Positions 26,001 through 35,718 of a stretch of 64,000 bases of DNA are shown here, one piece after another; the stretch's first letter is position 1, and the number at the start of each line of letters is the position of its first letter. Both the position numbers and the translations under genes were made by a program. Source of the DNA: Apostichopus japonicus (taxonomy: Eukaryota; Echinodermata; Holothuroidea; Aspidochirotida; Stichopodidae); the NCBI RefSeq assembly GCF_037975245.1, contig NC_092569.1, forward strand, positions 18,147,501 through 18,211,500. Direction: 5' to 3'. The notes beneath the pieces are model-generated. The model was not told where the DNA came from. It ran no database searches and saw nothing but the letters and a program-made list of their open reading frames with translations.

Positions 26001-28095
26001 TCATTTCGTCTCCTTATACCATTTTCTCCCATTCAGGTTTTTCAACGTCGCAGTGGTGGCAGTACCAGTTTCTATCAAAACTGGGATGCGTACAAAGAAG
26101 GATTTGGGGACCTGAACGATGATTTCTGGCTTGGGAATGAGAAACTTTATTATCTTACACACCAAGCAGGTTACACGCTGCGCTTCGATGTTGTTACTTC
26201 AGGTGGAGATCAGAAATATGCTTCTTACACCGAGTTTCAGATTGAGTCTGAAGGTAATAAATACAGACTGAATATACTAGGTAGCCATGCTGGAACAACA
26301 GGTTAGTCACCCCTTTCAATAATATCATATACAATCTTTTCTGCTTTTCTTAATATTATTTTTAGGACTTATTTCAAGCTAAAAATTTCCTGATCAATAT
26401 TTCTGAGAACCTACAACTTTACCATTTTACTTTGAACTGTTACATACTGCTTTCAAATACGTACATTCCATACATTTAACTTAATCGATGGATCGATGGA
26501 TCGATCGAATGTCACTTATAACTTAACAATAAAAGTGACATTCGATCGATCCATCGATCCATCGATTAAGTTACATGAATGAAATGTACGTATATGAAAG
26601 CAGTATGTAAAACTTCACGTTAGCGAAGAATGTACTTTAACGTTGCTTCACAAAATAAGCTTTAACAAGCCAGTGCCGATTATATATAGGTCCTTGAGTA
26701 ATAAAACTGTCAAAATGTCCGTTTATCATACGTTTCTACATGACATTGTTTGCTGTGCACATAAATGAGAGAAGAATATATCCTTTTACAGAACATGAAA
26801 TTGAGATCAGGAAATCAAAGTCTAGTAACGAAACTTAAAGAAACGGAAACGGAAAAGAGACTTGCTAAAATGCAAATAGGAAGAAAATTAAAAGAGAAAT
26901 TCATGTAAATATCAAAAAGCTATCAAAGATAGAAAAAAACAACTGACAAGAGGAGGGATTAACGTATTCAACTATGAATTCTTGGCCACATATGCTATAC
27001 TGTTTCCACATTCCGTTGACTCTAATTATAGCTTATTGGTACTTTGAATCAAACACAAGTCCAAACTTGTTTTTCAAATAATTTATTAATTGAATGAATA
27101 CATTATGATTGAATTACAGAATCCCCCTGTTTGTCTCTATTTGTTTATGTCGCATTATATGCAAATTGATTAGATCACTTATGACAAGTATTAAGATGAA
27201 TCGTTTTAACATAAATAACTTTAAAACCATATTGTTTTATATTCTTCATTAAAACCCGATAATTGTATTTTATAAGATAGAACTAGCATAACTAAAATCA
27301 CCTTCTCTCCTTATTCTTATGCTTGATAAACAATGGTAATGTTACTCTCTACTATAACTTATGACAAGTATTAAGATATATACACATATAACACTGGATG
27401 TCACAAGGGTAGCATTGAATTTTCACAAGGTCACGATTTTTTGAGCTCATGACTGTGGATTGTATCTTACTTAAGGGAGGAAACGAGATATGGTTATAAC
27501 TACCTTTTAGATAGCTGACCAATAAATTTATAAATGTTATGTTTGTCTATACAGATACAATCGTACCAATGAACACTGATTAACAATATTTAATGACGGA
27601 CTTTTTTTTTCTCATTTACATTGCATATTAATAAATTTCAGTAACTTTATGCATGCACTTTCTTTATAAACTGGCGCTTGCCTCTTTTGTATTGTAATTT
27701 TTGTCTCTGTGCTAGCATTGCAATTCAAAAATTAGACAAGATCTTTCAAAACTATTGTAATTTGCCTTGTTCATTATATTACAGGTACACGTATCGGTTA
27801 CAATAGAGGCAAAGCTTTCAGCACGCATGACCGAGACAATGATGAGTGTGGCAATTGTAACTGCGCGGAAGGACACCGAGGCGGGTGGTGGCACTCAGAT
27901 CATTGGTGTGGTAGTAACTGTTATAGTACTAATTTTTGTGATCATTTTCCTTACAGAGGAAGCTGTAACACCGTTTGCACCAGCGACAACCTCAATGGAG
28001 ATTACAACGGCGGCCGTGGAGAAAACATCTTCTCTGACCATAATGCTTACTGCAACCTTAGGTTCACGGAGATGAAAATTCGGCCGTCCTCTTGA
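9914..28095 (+). CDS. FREP gene 1: secreted FBG(partial)-TIL-EGF-FBG protein
   Basis: Seven recognised coding exons: 9914-9997 (or to 10001), 16771-16946, 23528-23792, 24261-24475, 25581-25877, 26037-26301 and 27785-28095 (TGA). Domain order is signal peptide, first two exons of a fibrinogen C-terminal (FBG) domain, TIL Cys-rich module, TILa/EGF-like module, then a three-exon FBG domain. Such FREPs are secreted lectin-like proteins in invertebrates, often in immunity; this role is inferred from family. Acceptors and donors match GT-AG with consistent phases (1-0, 0-1, 1-0, 0-0, 0-1, 1-end), with two exceptions. The signal exon is phase 0 at its best donor while the next exon needs phase 1. 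The donor after 25877 reads TTAAGT instead of GTAAGT. The second fault would truncate the protein by intron retention, so the gene may be partly disabled or alternatively spliced. The full architecture is repeated in gene 3. Confidence 0.75.
10950..11040. repeat. (TA)n microsatellite
   Basis: About 90 bp of uninterrupted TA dinucleotides. Confidence 0.95.
11083..12607. repeat. 119 bp direct repeats flanking a 1.3 kb segment
   Basis: 11083-11200 and 12489-12607 are near-identical (shared AAATATTTCTCTGCTTAATG and TTCTAGAAGCGAGTCCGTAT). The ~1.29 kb between them has no recognised ORF. This fits either a tandem duplication or an insertion that duplicated its target. Confidence 0.75.
12693..12755 (+). 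mobile_element. tRNA-like head of a SINE
   Basis: An A-box-like TGGCTTAGTGGT (12700-12711) and a B-box-like GGTTCGATTCC (12731-12741) are spaced as in a pol III promoter. A complete cloverleaf with acceptor stem is not formed, so I call a SINE remnant rather than a tRNA gene. Confidence 0.5.
13573..16423. mobile_element. Non-autonomous element with ~330 bp terminal inverted repeats
   Basis: The left arm (about 13573-13900) and right arm (about 16110-16423) are reverse complements. They share GAAGTGCCATATGTGACAAT, the GTTATGCATAACG tract, CATGTTCGGCGCGGTAATAT and GGGAGGAGCC. A second inverted pair lies inside: 14271-14318 against about 15828-15872 (CTGATCTGTACACTAACTGG). The 2.85 kb interior has no recognisable transposase. 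It sits in gene 1 intron 1. Exact ends and target-site duplication are not resolved. Confidence 0.75.
16771..16946 (+). CDS. Gene 1 exon 2: first part of FBG domain 1
   Basis: Acceptor CTTGTGACAG, donor ACG|GTGAGT. The translation shows the start of a fibrinogen domain: HDCQKILDC, then SGVYLIRPIGYLTPFEVYC and GSGWT. Frame 1-0. The 176-base exon corresponds to the 170-base exon of gene 3. Confidence 0.85.
17269..22515. mobile_element. 5.2 kb TIR transposon-like element with AGCACTT subterminal repeats
   Basis: The left end reads CTACACTCTAAAAACTGAAG; the right end, on the minus strand, reads CTACACTCTAAAAAACAAAG, both followed by TGCT. Many copies of AGCACTT/AAGTGCT cluster within ~200 bp inside each end, typical of transposase-binding subterminal repeats. 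The interior holds a spliced, broken SAMD3-like gene (18697-21090), not an obvious transposase. The element lies within intron 2 of gene 1. I could not define a target-site duplication. Confidence 0.7.
18697..21090 (+). pseudogene. Broken SAMD3-like gene fragment
   Basis: Three exon-like blocks. 18697-18861 (acceptor TACTTGTAG, donor AGG|GTATGT) reads ILQDFEQMYGDQVANNFLMK. 20102-20220 reads HASMYGLFALVHLLPS to YFIAWQP, donor GTAAGT. 20732 onward reads IGTNVEEYARKSQLSSK, then an in-frame TAG at 20783. After the stop the same family continues (PHLLVIGSNVTDLQQFF); a seventh T in the run at 20831-20837 shifts the frame; it then resumes VVLDGVALPVS, DNLMKVHYVFNVAY and QLTDFYTFIQTVLYGI. The pattern resembles the C-terminal half of uncharacterised animal proteins often labelled SAMD3-like (from memory, not searched). 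Stop plus frameshift make it a pseudogene. The 5' exons were not found, and the phase between the first two blocks does not match. Confidence 0.65.
22830..23445 (+). mobile_element. tRNA-derived SINE
   Basis: A-box TTAGCTCAGTGG and B-box GGTTCGAGTC lie at about 22833-22890. The body contains CGGATGGGGACGTTAAATGG near 23215, a kind of conserved core seen in marine invertebrate SINEs. It ends in an (AAACC/AAACCAAA)n tail at about 23400-23445. It lies just upstream of gene 1 exon 3. Confidence 0.7.
23528..23792 (+). CDS. Gene 1 exon 3: middle part of FBG domain 1
   Basis: Acceptor TTTCTGATAG, donor GTAG|GTAAAT. It starts VIQRRSDGFVNFKRNW and contains EGFGFLSTEFWIGNEKL, the classic FBG core. Length 265 bases, phase 0-1, identical in length to the equivalent gene 3 exon and to the second-domain exon at 26037-26301. 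No third FBG exon (Ca2+ site and WW motif) follows before the TIL exon, so FBG domain 1 is incomplete by design. Confidence 0.9.
24261..24475 (+). CDS. Gene 1 exon 4: TIL (trypsin-inhibitor-like) Cys-rich module
   Basis: Acceptor CCATTTTCAG, donor CCA|GTAAGA, 215 bases, phase 1-0. It starts ISACPSNMIYATCSC and includes GCTCPAGFLMQRSDC and SECGCF. The cysteine spacing and the CxCPxGFLM pattern match TIL modules of von Willebrand, mucin and zonadhesin-type proteins. The gene 3 counterpart has exactly the same length and the matching CVCPDGFLMDGEDC. Confidence 0.8.
24730..25080. repeat. ~180 bp degenerate intronic tandem repeat
   Basis: Two diverged copies, about 180 bp apart, share ACAGGTTTTT, CATGAACCA/AATGAACCA and TTGTTATATCTAGCGC/GTGTTATATCTAGCGC. 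A partial third copy may follow near 25085. Confidence 0.6.
25581..25877 (+). CDS. Gene 1 exon 5: TILa/EGF-like module plus start of FBG domain 2
   Basis: Acceptor CTTCTTGTAG. The open frame begins NRETYFNDDCTQKCSCSNN (TILa/VWC-like), runs through a six-cysteine EGF-like unit (EDYRC, NAVC, RQCYC, EGYEGDIC), then starts the second FBG domain (SDCQDVYDIGHRQEGVYTIL to NGGGWT). Length 297 bases, phase 0-0 if it ends at ACA. The next bases are TTAAGT, not GT. Retaining the intron adds LSY and a stop at 25885-25887. The equivalent positions in genes 1 (exon 2), 2 and 3 all have a GT donor. Confidence 0.75.
26037..26301 (+). CDS. Gene 1 exon 6: middle part of FBG domain 2
   Basis: Acceptor CCCATTCAG, donor ACAG|GTTAGT, 265 bases, phase 0-1. 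It starts VFQRRSGGSTSFYQNW and contains KEGFGDLNDDFWLGNEKL. It is closely related to gene 2 exon 5 (34733-34994), pointing to recent duplication between neighbours. Confidence 0.9.
26441..26609. repeat. Near-perfect palindrome, ~77 bp arms
   Basis: The arms at 26441-26517 and 26533-26609 are inverted copies around a 15 bp spacer. They include TCGATCGA and GGATCGATGGATCGATCGAA with its complement. It lies in the intron after gene 1 exon 6 and has no coding capacity. It resembles a small foldback or MITE-like element. Confidence 0.85.
27785..28095 (+). CDS. Gene 1 exon 7: terminal part of FBG domain 2
   Basis: Acceptor ATATTACAG; the stop TGA is at 28093-28095. It contains the Ca2+-binding segment FSTHDRDND, then NCAEGHRGGWWHSDHWC, then SDNLNGDYNG and the C-terminus FTEMKIRPSS. 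Between WWHSDHWC and SDNLNG lies an insert of about 20 residues with four further cysteines, absent from the canonical WWYxxCxxxNLNG pattern but shared with gene 2. Confidence 0.9.
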
Positions 28096-31000
28096 GCAAA
28101 ATAATTTCAATAACGTTGATGTAACCTGTTTAGATTCATATTTAACGTTTCAACCAACGATTTAACCTTTCAGCTATTAGAAAACATCAATTTGTCGCTA
28201 ATTGAAGCAACTGTGTACTTTCTGTTTGGATATATTTTCGATGCTTTTATATTGTATCATATATAATGACAATGACATTCGTAAACATGACCTATCAAGT
28301 TTCATTTCAATTCTTCGTTTCAAGAAGGCGTGAACGGGATCCTTTTCTTACTAATGCTTTCTATTTGGGATACACAGAGCACCGCGGTATCAAAGTTGAA
28401 ACGCCAACCATTAAAACGTTGTATTGTTGCAGAAATGTAGGAGGCTCCAATACATTAAGTTTTACTTTCTTAGGGAAAGTTTCGTGTCGTTCATAAATTA
28501 GTATAATGCCACTATTTGTTTCTATCACACAATGGGTTACATCCTATACTACCCTAGAAAACTGTTAAAAGGAAATCATTGTGATTTGTTCTTTTCATGT
28601 TTCTTATGCGGTGGATTTATTTTAAACTACGCATGTTTTCACTACTAAACAGAAAATTGCAAGAAATTTAACGTTTAACGTTTGTGCTCTACTTAGAACT
28701 ATAGACAATAGAATATCTGCAATCATGTACGGGAAAAGGTGAAATCACTATAATCATTATATTTCCTCATGTCTTTATGTTGCTGTTAAGAGTTTCATTA
28801 AATATGAATTATATTTTCTTTGAAGTTTCAAGAGCAATCACATCATCGATACCCAGAACTTATCCTTTGCTTCAAAACAGTTTGCAGATTATTCCATCAT
28901 GTTATAATGGTGATTAAGTTTTAATTTAATTTAATACATTAAGGGAATAGGGTTACATTCCGTAAGTTATAGTGTTGTATCATTAATCACGAAATTAAGA
29001 ATGCGATGAAATGAAAGGATGTAAAACAATATGATCGTTGTTCATTTGTCTTTCTTGGTTCGTCCTTCAGAAACATTTCCTAAAAGACTTGCATTTGTTT
29101 GTACTGTCATGCTAAACCGTTCCCGCGCACTGAACTATGTGATGTGGCGAAAAAAACTTGTGTTACATATACTACATGTTATTTCATATTCTCCAAATTG
29201 TACACATTATCATATACCACACAACATAATAATATGTTCTAAATTATGCCAAATTTTTCCCAAATGCCTGTCTCTTAGTAGAAAACTGATACAAATATTG
29301 AGGCAGAAGGTAAGTAGTTGCTCATACATTTTCAAAGCAGGTTGGTTACGTTTATATGAATTTCACAGCTGACTGTGACATTCTACGTTCACTGAGCCTG
29401 TTTGTTATCTACAATACTTATAACTTATAAGTACTGTATTACTATATTACTACTTATAAGTTAATGTGCGCAGAGTAATTGTTACTTTATTCCCCCCAAA
29501 AAATCAGTATATCGCCTGTAGCTCGGTAGAGATGGAACTACCTTTACCCCGAGGGAAATTGTTTGGTAGGATATTTCGGAAGCCTAGCTCCGACAAGCTC
29601 CACGCAAATAAATTATTCAAACGTTCTGTTGATTTCAAGACGCTCTAATCTCTCCCATCACACAATTGATATTTCAACTAAACACTGTAAACTTAATTCA
29701 AGACACTGATTGGAGTACTGAATTTGGTATAAATTATATGGTCATGTGCTGATTGTGAGCACTGGATGATTCCTTTTCCAGAGCAAATTTGCCTCTATAA
29801 AAACTGCTCAGTAGTTGCAAAGCTTGCGTCACACGTGATGGGGCATCTGGTTAGTCCAATATTACATACTTTGGAACAACATTAATATTCATCAAAATCT
29901 ATCACCGAATGAACCAATCACGACTAAAAAAACAACAACACATGGTCCTAAGTTTTGGTTATGTTTTTTTCTTGTCTGATAATACGGGTTCATAAACTAG
30001 ACGTCGGAAAATGGACCGAACAATTGCTTATGTATTTCTTTATTCGGGAACAATGGGAATAAACGAGGGAAACTTGAAAGTCAAAAGTGCAAAGAGTGAA
30101 AGCAATTGCAGAAGCTTGATAAGAACTTAAAGGAGCTATAATATCACTTCATGGCAATAGGAAGAATGTTATGTTGGACAAAAATAGAAGAATTTAACCA
30201 CAAGTTAACTGAAAATGATTTGAACAATCAAAATCTATAAACATGGGCCACTTTGTATGAGTATGTTAACATACAATTTTCTAATATCTAAATAGTATAT
30301 CATCAAGCCATATGTGCTTCGTTGGGTTTTATGCTATTCTCTATAAATTACCAGTATCTTATTTCATTTGAGAGATATCCCGTATTTAAATGTTTTTTTT
30401 TTCCACGCACAAGGCAGATATAATAGACTTCTCTTATGGGAAGTTGTTTATGACAGATATGTCTAAAGTATACACCACCGATGACGACAAGGAGTCTTCC
30501 CTACAACTTCTTAATAACGTCCTATAAAGTGACATATGAGTAGTCAAGAACACTTTAGGTAAAGAAAGACCATATTTAACTTTTATTTTATCGAGAAAAC
30601 GTGCAATATAGATTATCTGTCAAATGTGTGAGTGCGACTTGTTGTTATCAAAAATGATTATTCTGTAAACATAAAGCTTAAAGACAAATTTCAATAAATA
30701 GTGAATTAATACGGTTTTGTTGACATAACAAATATAGCACACAGTGCTTTGACCAACCGACAGGTAAGCTTGACTGACCATTAAAGTACTATAACATATG
30801 CAGTCCGTTTATATATTTTCTGTATTTTAGACGAAGAAATTCTTCACCAGAGCAACTTCTAATCAATTGCTTAAATGATGTTCTATATAAAGATTGCTTG
30901 TATTCGACACAGTGTGTCAATTAATTGAGCAGAAAATGAGATTTTAAGAAATGTTGCTGTACCAGCGACTAATTGGTACTTAGCTTTTACAAAAATGGTG

Positions 31001-32542
31001 TTATTTAATATGATACCTGTGAGTCTAATAAATCCAGTCAATAAAATCAATACAACTTTTTCTCTGGTGAGCTCTGTTTTAACAAAATACAAACGTCATA
31101 ATGACAAAAATTTTCCCATTGTTCTCTTTACTATTATTTCTGATTCTTTGAATGTTGGCTTTGCGTGCATTATGTATACTTTACTGTTACTAACAATTTC
31201 ATTTAATGATTAATAAGTAAAGCGAAAAAAAAATGACTCATGCAAAATGATCAAACAAAATATGAAGTAAAAAAGAGATCATAGTAACATTTAACAATAA
31301 TTCTGTGCAGCTTTTCAGTGGTAAATTCATTTTAGGGATTTGCAAAAGAGGTATGATTTTTACTAAATTAATATATGTTGTATTTAAGAAGTATTCATTC
31401 GAAATTCAATACACGTTTTGTGGCAAAAATGAACTTGGAACTATGATGTCATGCATGCAAACAAAGCATACATTAAATTCACATTTTGAGTGGAAACAAG
31501 ACATATCTTGTTAGAAGGTTTGCATCTGTGACGTCACACTTGTTTGCATTAAGCTTTTACTTAAAATTAAGGTGCTCAAATAGCGAAATCGGCAAATAGA
31601 TGGAATACAATTTAACCTGAACTATTTATTTCAGAACATTCTTCAATATATCGTTCAAGTGGCTGGACATTGCCAGTTAATCGGCTATGTTTCCAATTGA
31701 TTTATTTGATAAAGTGTTTTGCGTTTCCCTCATTGCTTACGAACATGTCAGTTTAAATATTTATTCTAAGATCTCGGGAAGATTTCCGTTAATCTTTGTT
31801 TATTATATTTGGGGTGCTAATCCTATGAAACTTTTTCGTTATAAAGATAAATACAAATAAGCTGCCTATGAAATACAATAACAGATCTCATGTTAAGCAG
31901 TAAAAATTGTCTTAATATGTTCATACATGTGAATGTAAAATAAGCACTACGTATATTCATCTTTATTAAATAAGCTGACTTTAATATGTAAAGTTATGGA
32001 CATCATTTTAATAGTATTTTAAAAGAATTTAGGAATCATCACACAATTTTATATTACAAATTATTGAGTTAATACAAACAAAATATATTAACAACGGAGG
32101 TCATAATGCCTCGCTTTTATAAATGTAATAGATATGCGCATACGTTTTAACAATGCTAACATTAATATACGGTTTGCAAAAAGAATTGTCTGAAAGAAAC
32201 AAGCTTATATAAAACGATACAATTCGTTTCTTAAGAACTCTTTAGATTAACACTCCATTTATATAAAGTGAGTCCAGTAAGAAAGTGAATAAGCAAAAGA
32301 GATGTGTACTTGCAATCGATATATTTGTTTCTTTTTCACTCAAAATCCATTCAATGTGCTTCACGGTAAAGAGGATCGCGTCATTGCAGCGCCTGACTAC
32401 GGTGAATCAATACCTTAAGTTGATGGTTTGTACAGTGGAGACCAACAAGGGTGATAAAAAGACTGTATACTAGAACATATGTGCTAGACTATTTAACACA
32501 TAATCTTAATTTCGCAAAAGAAAGCTAGTTTATAAATACACC
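28096..32542. other. Intergenic region between genes 1 and 2
   Basis: AT-rich, with no recognisable exon, repeat family or RNA gene. The short open frames (for example 29031-29372) have no domain signature and no supporting splice context. Confidence 0.5.
32262..32268 (+). promoter_or_regulatory. Candidate TATA box upstream of gene 2
   Basis: TATAAAG in ATTTATATAAAGTGAG, about 275 bp before the gene 2 ATG. A second TATAAATA at 32531 is only 5 bp before the ATG and too close to serve it. Weak evidence only. Confidence 0.25.
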
Positions 32543-32588
32543 ATGATTGTGATGCTATTGGTGATATACACAGTACCACTTACCAAAG
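32543..32588 (+). CDS. Gene 2 exon 1: signal peptide
   Basis: ATG in ACACCATGAT encodes MIVMLLVIYTVPLTK plus one base, donor AAAG|GTAAGG, phase 1. It is short but hydrophobic; a leader of this size may be cleaved within the first module. Confidence 0.7.
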
Positions 32589-35500
32589 GTAAGGGCTTCG
32601 CTTGTTAATTAACTTAATTCAGTTTTCAAATTAACAGTTTTGTGAGATTACATCGATTGTAAATGTTTTGCTCTGCCTTATATGTTTATTCAGAGATGTT
32701 TCTTATGTGTGAGCCTTAATGTGTGTCATCACGCGCAATGCAACAAAATATTTATGTGATAAACTAATCAAATATCAAAATATCCAATGGCCGGAATTCT
32801 AACTGACTAGGTATGTTCTTTTTCCTCATTTCTTAAATATTAATAGTAAGATGCTAGCTTACTTTAGGTACGATGTTTTGCTTTGTGGAATCGATTTTTT
32901 TTCTTTCATTACATCAACCAGCCTATGGACATGGCTTACGAGGGACCTTTCAATGCACCAATACACCTACATTCTACACTACGGTCCTGTCTGGTAAGTT
33001 CCTCAGGATTAAATAATTTGTCATGATACTGTCACCGAAGTCTAACCGGTTAGATCATGATTTCATGTAAAACTTATTTACTTTATGGTAACTAACTTTC
33101 TTTAAAGTGGTGTTGTGTGAACGAGGAAACCTCCAAGGACCGGTATTGTAACTGACCACGTTTGTCACCCACACCCTCCTCATTTTGAAGATGACATTAG
33201 GATGCTAACTTACTTAATATACTTTTTTTTCGGAATAATTACTTGTTTGATTTTTCTTTCAATATATCAACCAGCATATGAATCTGGATTACGAGGGACA
33301 TTTCAGTGCACCAACACACCTAACTTATACACTACGGCCCTATCTGGTACGTTCATTGAGTTAAATGATATATCATAATAATATAACCGCAGTCTTACAC
33401 GTTTGTCCATGACTTCAGGTTTAATTTATTTCTTGTATAGTAACGTAACTTTCGTTAACGTGTTTTTTTTTTCTGTGAACGAGGAAACATCACCTCCTAC
33501 AATAACGATCAATGTATCTACATATGTAGTTCTTTGAAATGTTAGTTACATTTGTATCTAATGGATTAACTACAGGATGTGATTGTGATGTAATACTGAA
33601 TAATACTACTCACTTGTATTGGTAGCGCACGAGAAACAACTAATTGAGCTGCAAAGCACTACGCTATCATGAGGATTGGTGTTACAATGCTAAATCATTT
33701 GTTGACTACTTAAAGTTGAAGGTTTACAGTCTTTTATGAGGCTAAAGCCTCCTCACACGACTTACAACAACAACAACTACTTAAAACATAATAAATAAAA
33801 TAAGCAGATATGAATTCACACGATGACTGTTTTCAATATTTTGCGTGTGTCAAGGTTACCATACAGACTGTAAAGATGTTTACGACGCTGGTCATACACA
33901 AGATGGCATTTACACCATTCTACCATCTGGATGGCCGGGTTCACCATTTACTGTTTACTGTAAAATGGATAATGGCGGACGATGGACGGTAAGTCAGTTT
34001 GTAATTTCTTTGTGAGGGGACTAGCGATCCAGACGAAATTCAAATATTCATCATGTAGTACTTTTGTATAAAAGTTTTGTCTTTTGCTTCGGTTAGGCTA
34101 AATATGAGATGTACGGTTTCAACTGTTTGCATAATTTGTATTAATGTTTCTAAATTTCAATAGGAAACGCTGAACGTTTTACGGCCTCTTATAACTTCTT
34201 GACAATGTATCCCATATACGTTTGAATATTTCCATCACACGATATAAACGAAAAATATATGATCGGAGAAAATGACAGTTGCCTTCCTTTCTGCAAACGA
34301 CGAAAAAGATATTAACAATGATTGAACAAAATAAGGTTAAACCATGTTTTGCGTATTCCTAATCAAAACTTTGGACACTTCCCTATACCTACAACCTAAA
34401 AATTGTTCATTAAACCCGAAGATACAAAGAAAAACGATGTTATTGACGATTAATGATAGTCACAGATAAGTTTTCTCTGAATTAATAAGAGACAAATGTA
34501 ACATTAATTATTTTTTATCATTATCGCAGTCTTCCATCAATCCAATGTATTTTAAGGATACTTTTGATTATTTTTCATGTAAGTTTTTCAACTTTGACAT
34601 TTGTATTGTAAGTTTCAAACAACACTAGGATGCTTACAAAGCCATGTTGGGGTAACTTGAGCGATGATTATGGCTTGGGAATAAAAACTGAATAATCTAA
34701 AAACTATCCTATTTTTATTTTCTCCTATCCAGGTTTTTCAACGTCACAGTGGCACAACCAGTTTTTATCAAAACTGGGATGCGTACAAAAAAGGATTTGG
34801 TGATCTGAACGATGATTTTTGGCTTGGAAATGAGAAACTCTTTTTTCTTACAAACCAAACAGGTTACACGTTGCGATTCGATGTTATCACGTCAGGTGGA
34901 GAGCAGAAATATGCTGAATATACCGAGTTTCAGATTGAGTCTGAGAGTAATAAATACAGACTGGATAAACTAGGCACCCATGCTGGAACAACAGGTTTGT
35001 ATACGTTTTAATTTGAAGTTCCAATTTTCTTTTAATTCGTTTGATTATAGTTTTAGGGGAAAAAAACCGACTTACATTATATTTACATCTCTCAAGAATT
35101 AAATATTAGAACATTGAGAAAACCCCAGACTTGCAGTGATATCGTCCATGGTTTTGTGTCCCGTCTCAGTTCCAGACATAGTTGAAAATACGTTTATGCA
35201 TGCCATTAGTCAGATCGGTGTGTGATACTTTGAGATGACATATTTTCAAAATGAATATGCTTAATTAATTATATGAACTGTCACTTACTATTCACTTGAC
35301 AGTTTTGTTTACCTTACAATTCAGATATTGTGCACCGAGAACCGGCTTTATTTTATAGCAATAAAGGTGCGATGCTTTTTATTAAGTGTTCATGTGTGTT
35401 TTTCTTAAAGGTTGGCGTATATATAACAACTTGGGTAAGGCTTTCAGCACCTATGATCGAGACAACGACGACTGTAATGCTTTTAACTGCGCGAACCGTC

Positions 35501-35718
35501 ACAGAAGTGGTTGGTGGCACTCGGATCATTGGTGCGCAACTTGTGATAATAATAATGGTTATTGTGACCAATTTCATGTCAGCGGAAGCTGTCACTCCGT
35601 TTGTACCAGTGACAACCTTAATGGAGACTACAACGGTGTCGGTGGAGAAAATGTATTTTCAAACCACAATGCTTACTGTAGCTTAAATTTCACTGAGATG
35701 AAAATTCGGCCATCCTAG
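32543..35718 (+). CDS. FREP gene 2: secreted single-FBG-domain protein
   Basis: Six exons with consistent GT-AG sites and phases: 32543-32588, 32922-32993, 33275-33346, 33855-33988, 34733-34994 and 35411-35718 (TAG). They join to 894 bases, 297 residues. The protein has a short signal peptide (MIVMLLVIYTVPLTK), two tandem 24-residue modules from duplicated 72-base exons, and one complete FBG domain. The FBG shows DCKDVYDAGHTQDGIYTIL, then VFQRHSGTTSFYQNW, FWLGNEKL, FSTYDRDNDDC, GWWHSDHWC, SDNLNGDYNG and MKIRPS. It is most like FBG domain 2 of gene 1 next door, in the same orientation, so they are tandem paralogues. Likely a secreted carbohydrate-binding, FREP/ficolin-like lectin; function is inferred from family. 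No defect is visible. Confidence 0.88.
32922..32993 (+). CDS. Gene 2 exon 2: 24-residue module, copy 1
   Basis: Acceptor ACATCAACCAG, donor TCTG|GTAAGT, 72 bases, phase 1-1. Reads YGHGLRGTFQCTNTPTFYTT then VLSG. It has a single cysteine, suggesting inter-chain or inter-module pairing. Confidence 0.8.
33275..33346 (+). CDS. Gene 2 exon 3: 24-residue module, copy 2
   Basis: Acceptor ATATCAACCAG, donor TCTG|GTACGT, 72 bases, phase 1-1. Reads YESGLRGTFQCTNTPNLYTT then ALSG, a duplicate of exon 2. The symmetric phase lets exons be added or skipped without a frameshift. Confidence 0.8.
33855..33988 (+). CDS. Gene 2 exon 4: start of FBG domain
   Basis: Acceptor TGTGTCAAG, donor ACG|GTAAGT, phase 1-0. 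Reads YHTDCKDVYDAGHTQDGIYT and onward to FTVYCKMDNGGRWT. Unlike gene 1 exon 5 it has no TILa/EGF segment fused in front. Confidence 0.88.
34733..34994 (+). CDS. Gene 2 exon 5: middle of FBG domain
   Basis: Acceptor CTATCCAG, donor ACAG|GTTTGT, 262 bases, phase 0-1. Contains FYQNWDAYKKGFGDLNDDFW and LGNEKLFFL. One codon shorter than its gene 1 counterpart. Confidence 0.9.
35411..35718 (+). CDS. Gene 2 exon 6: terminal FBG exon
   Basis: Acceptor TTTCTTAAAG; stop TAG at 35716-35718. Contains the Ca2+ site FSTYDRDNDDC, FNCANRHRSGWWHSDHWC, a Cys-rich insert (ATCDNNNGYC, GSCHSVC), then TSDNLNGDYNG and FTEMKIRPS. Confidence 0.9.

Larger units (their letters stand above)
32905..33490. repeat. ~353 bp tandem duplication containing a coding exon
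   Basis: Exon 2 and exon 3 starts are 353 bp apart. The flanking introns also match (ATATCAACCAG/ACATCAACCAG before; GTGAACGAGGAAAC at about 33116 and 33475 after), so the whole exon plus intron was duplicated. Confidence 0.75.

Noticed and set aside
27175-27382. Short direct repeat CTTATGACAAGTATTAAGAT at about 27179 and 27359
   Set aside because: Only about 20 bp and isolated; too little to call an element.
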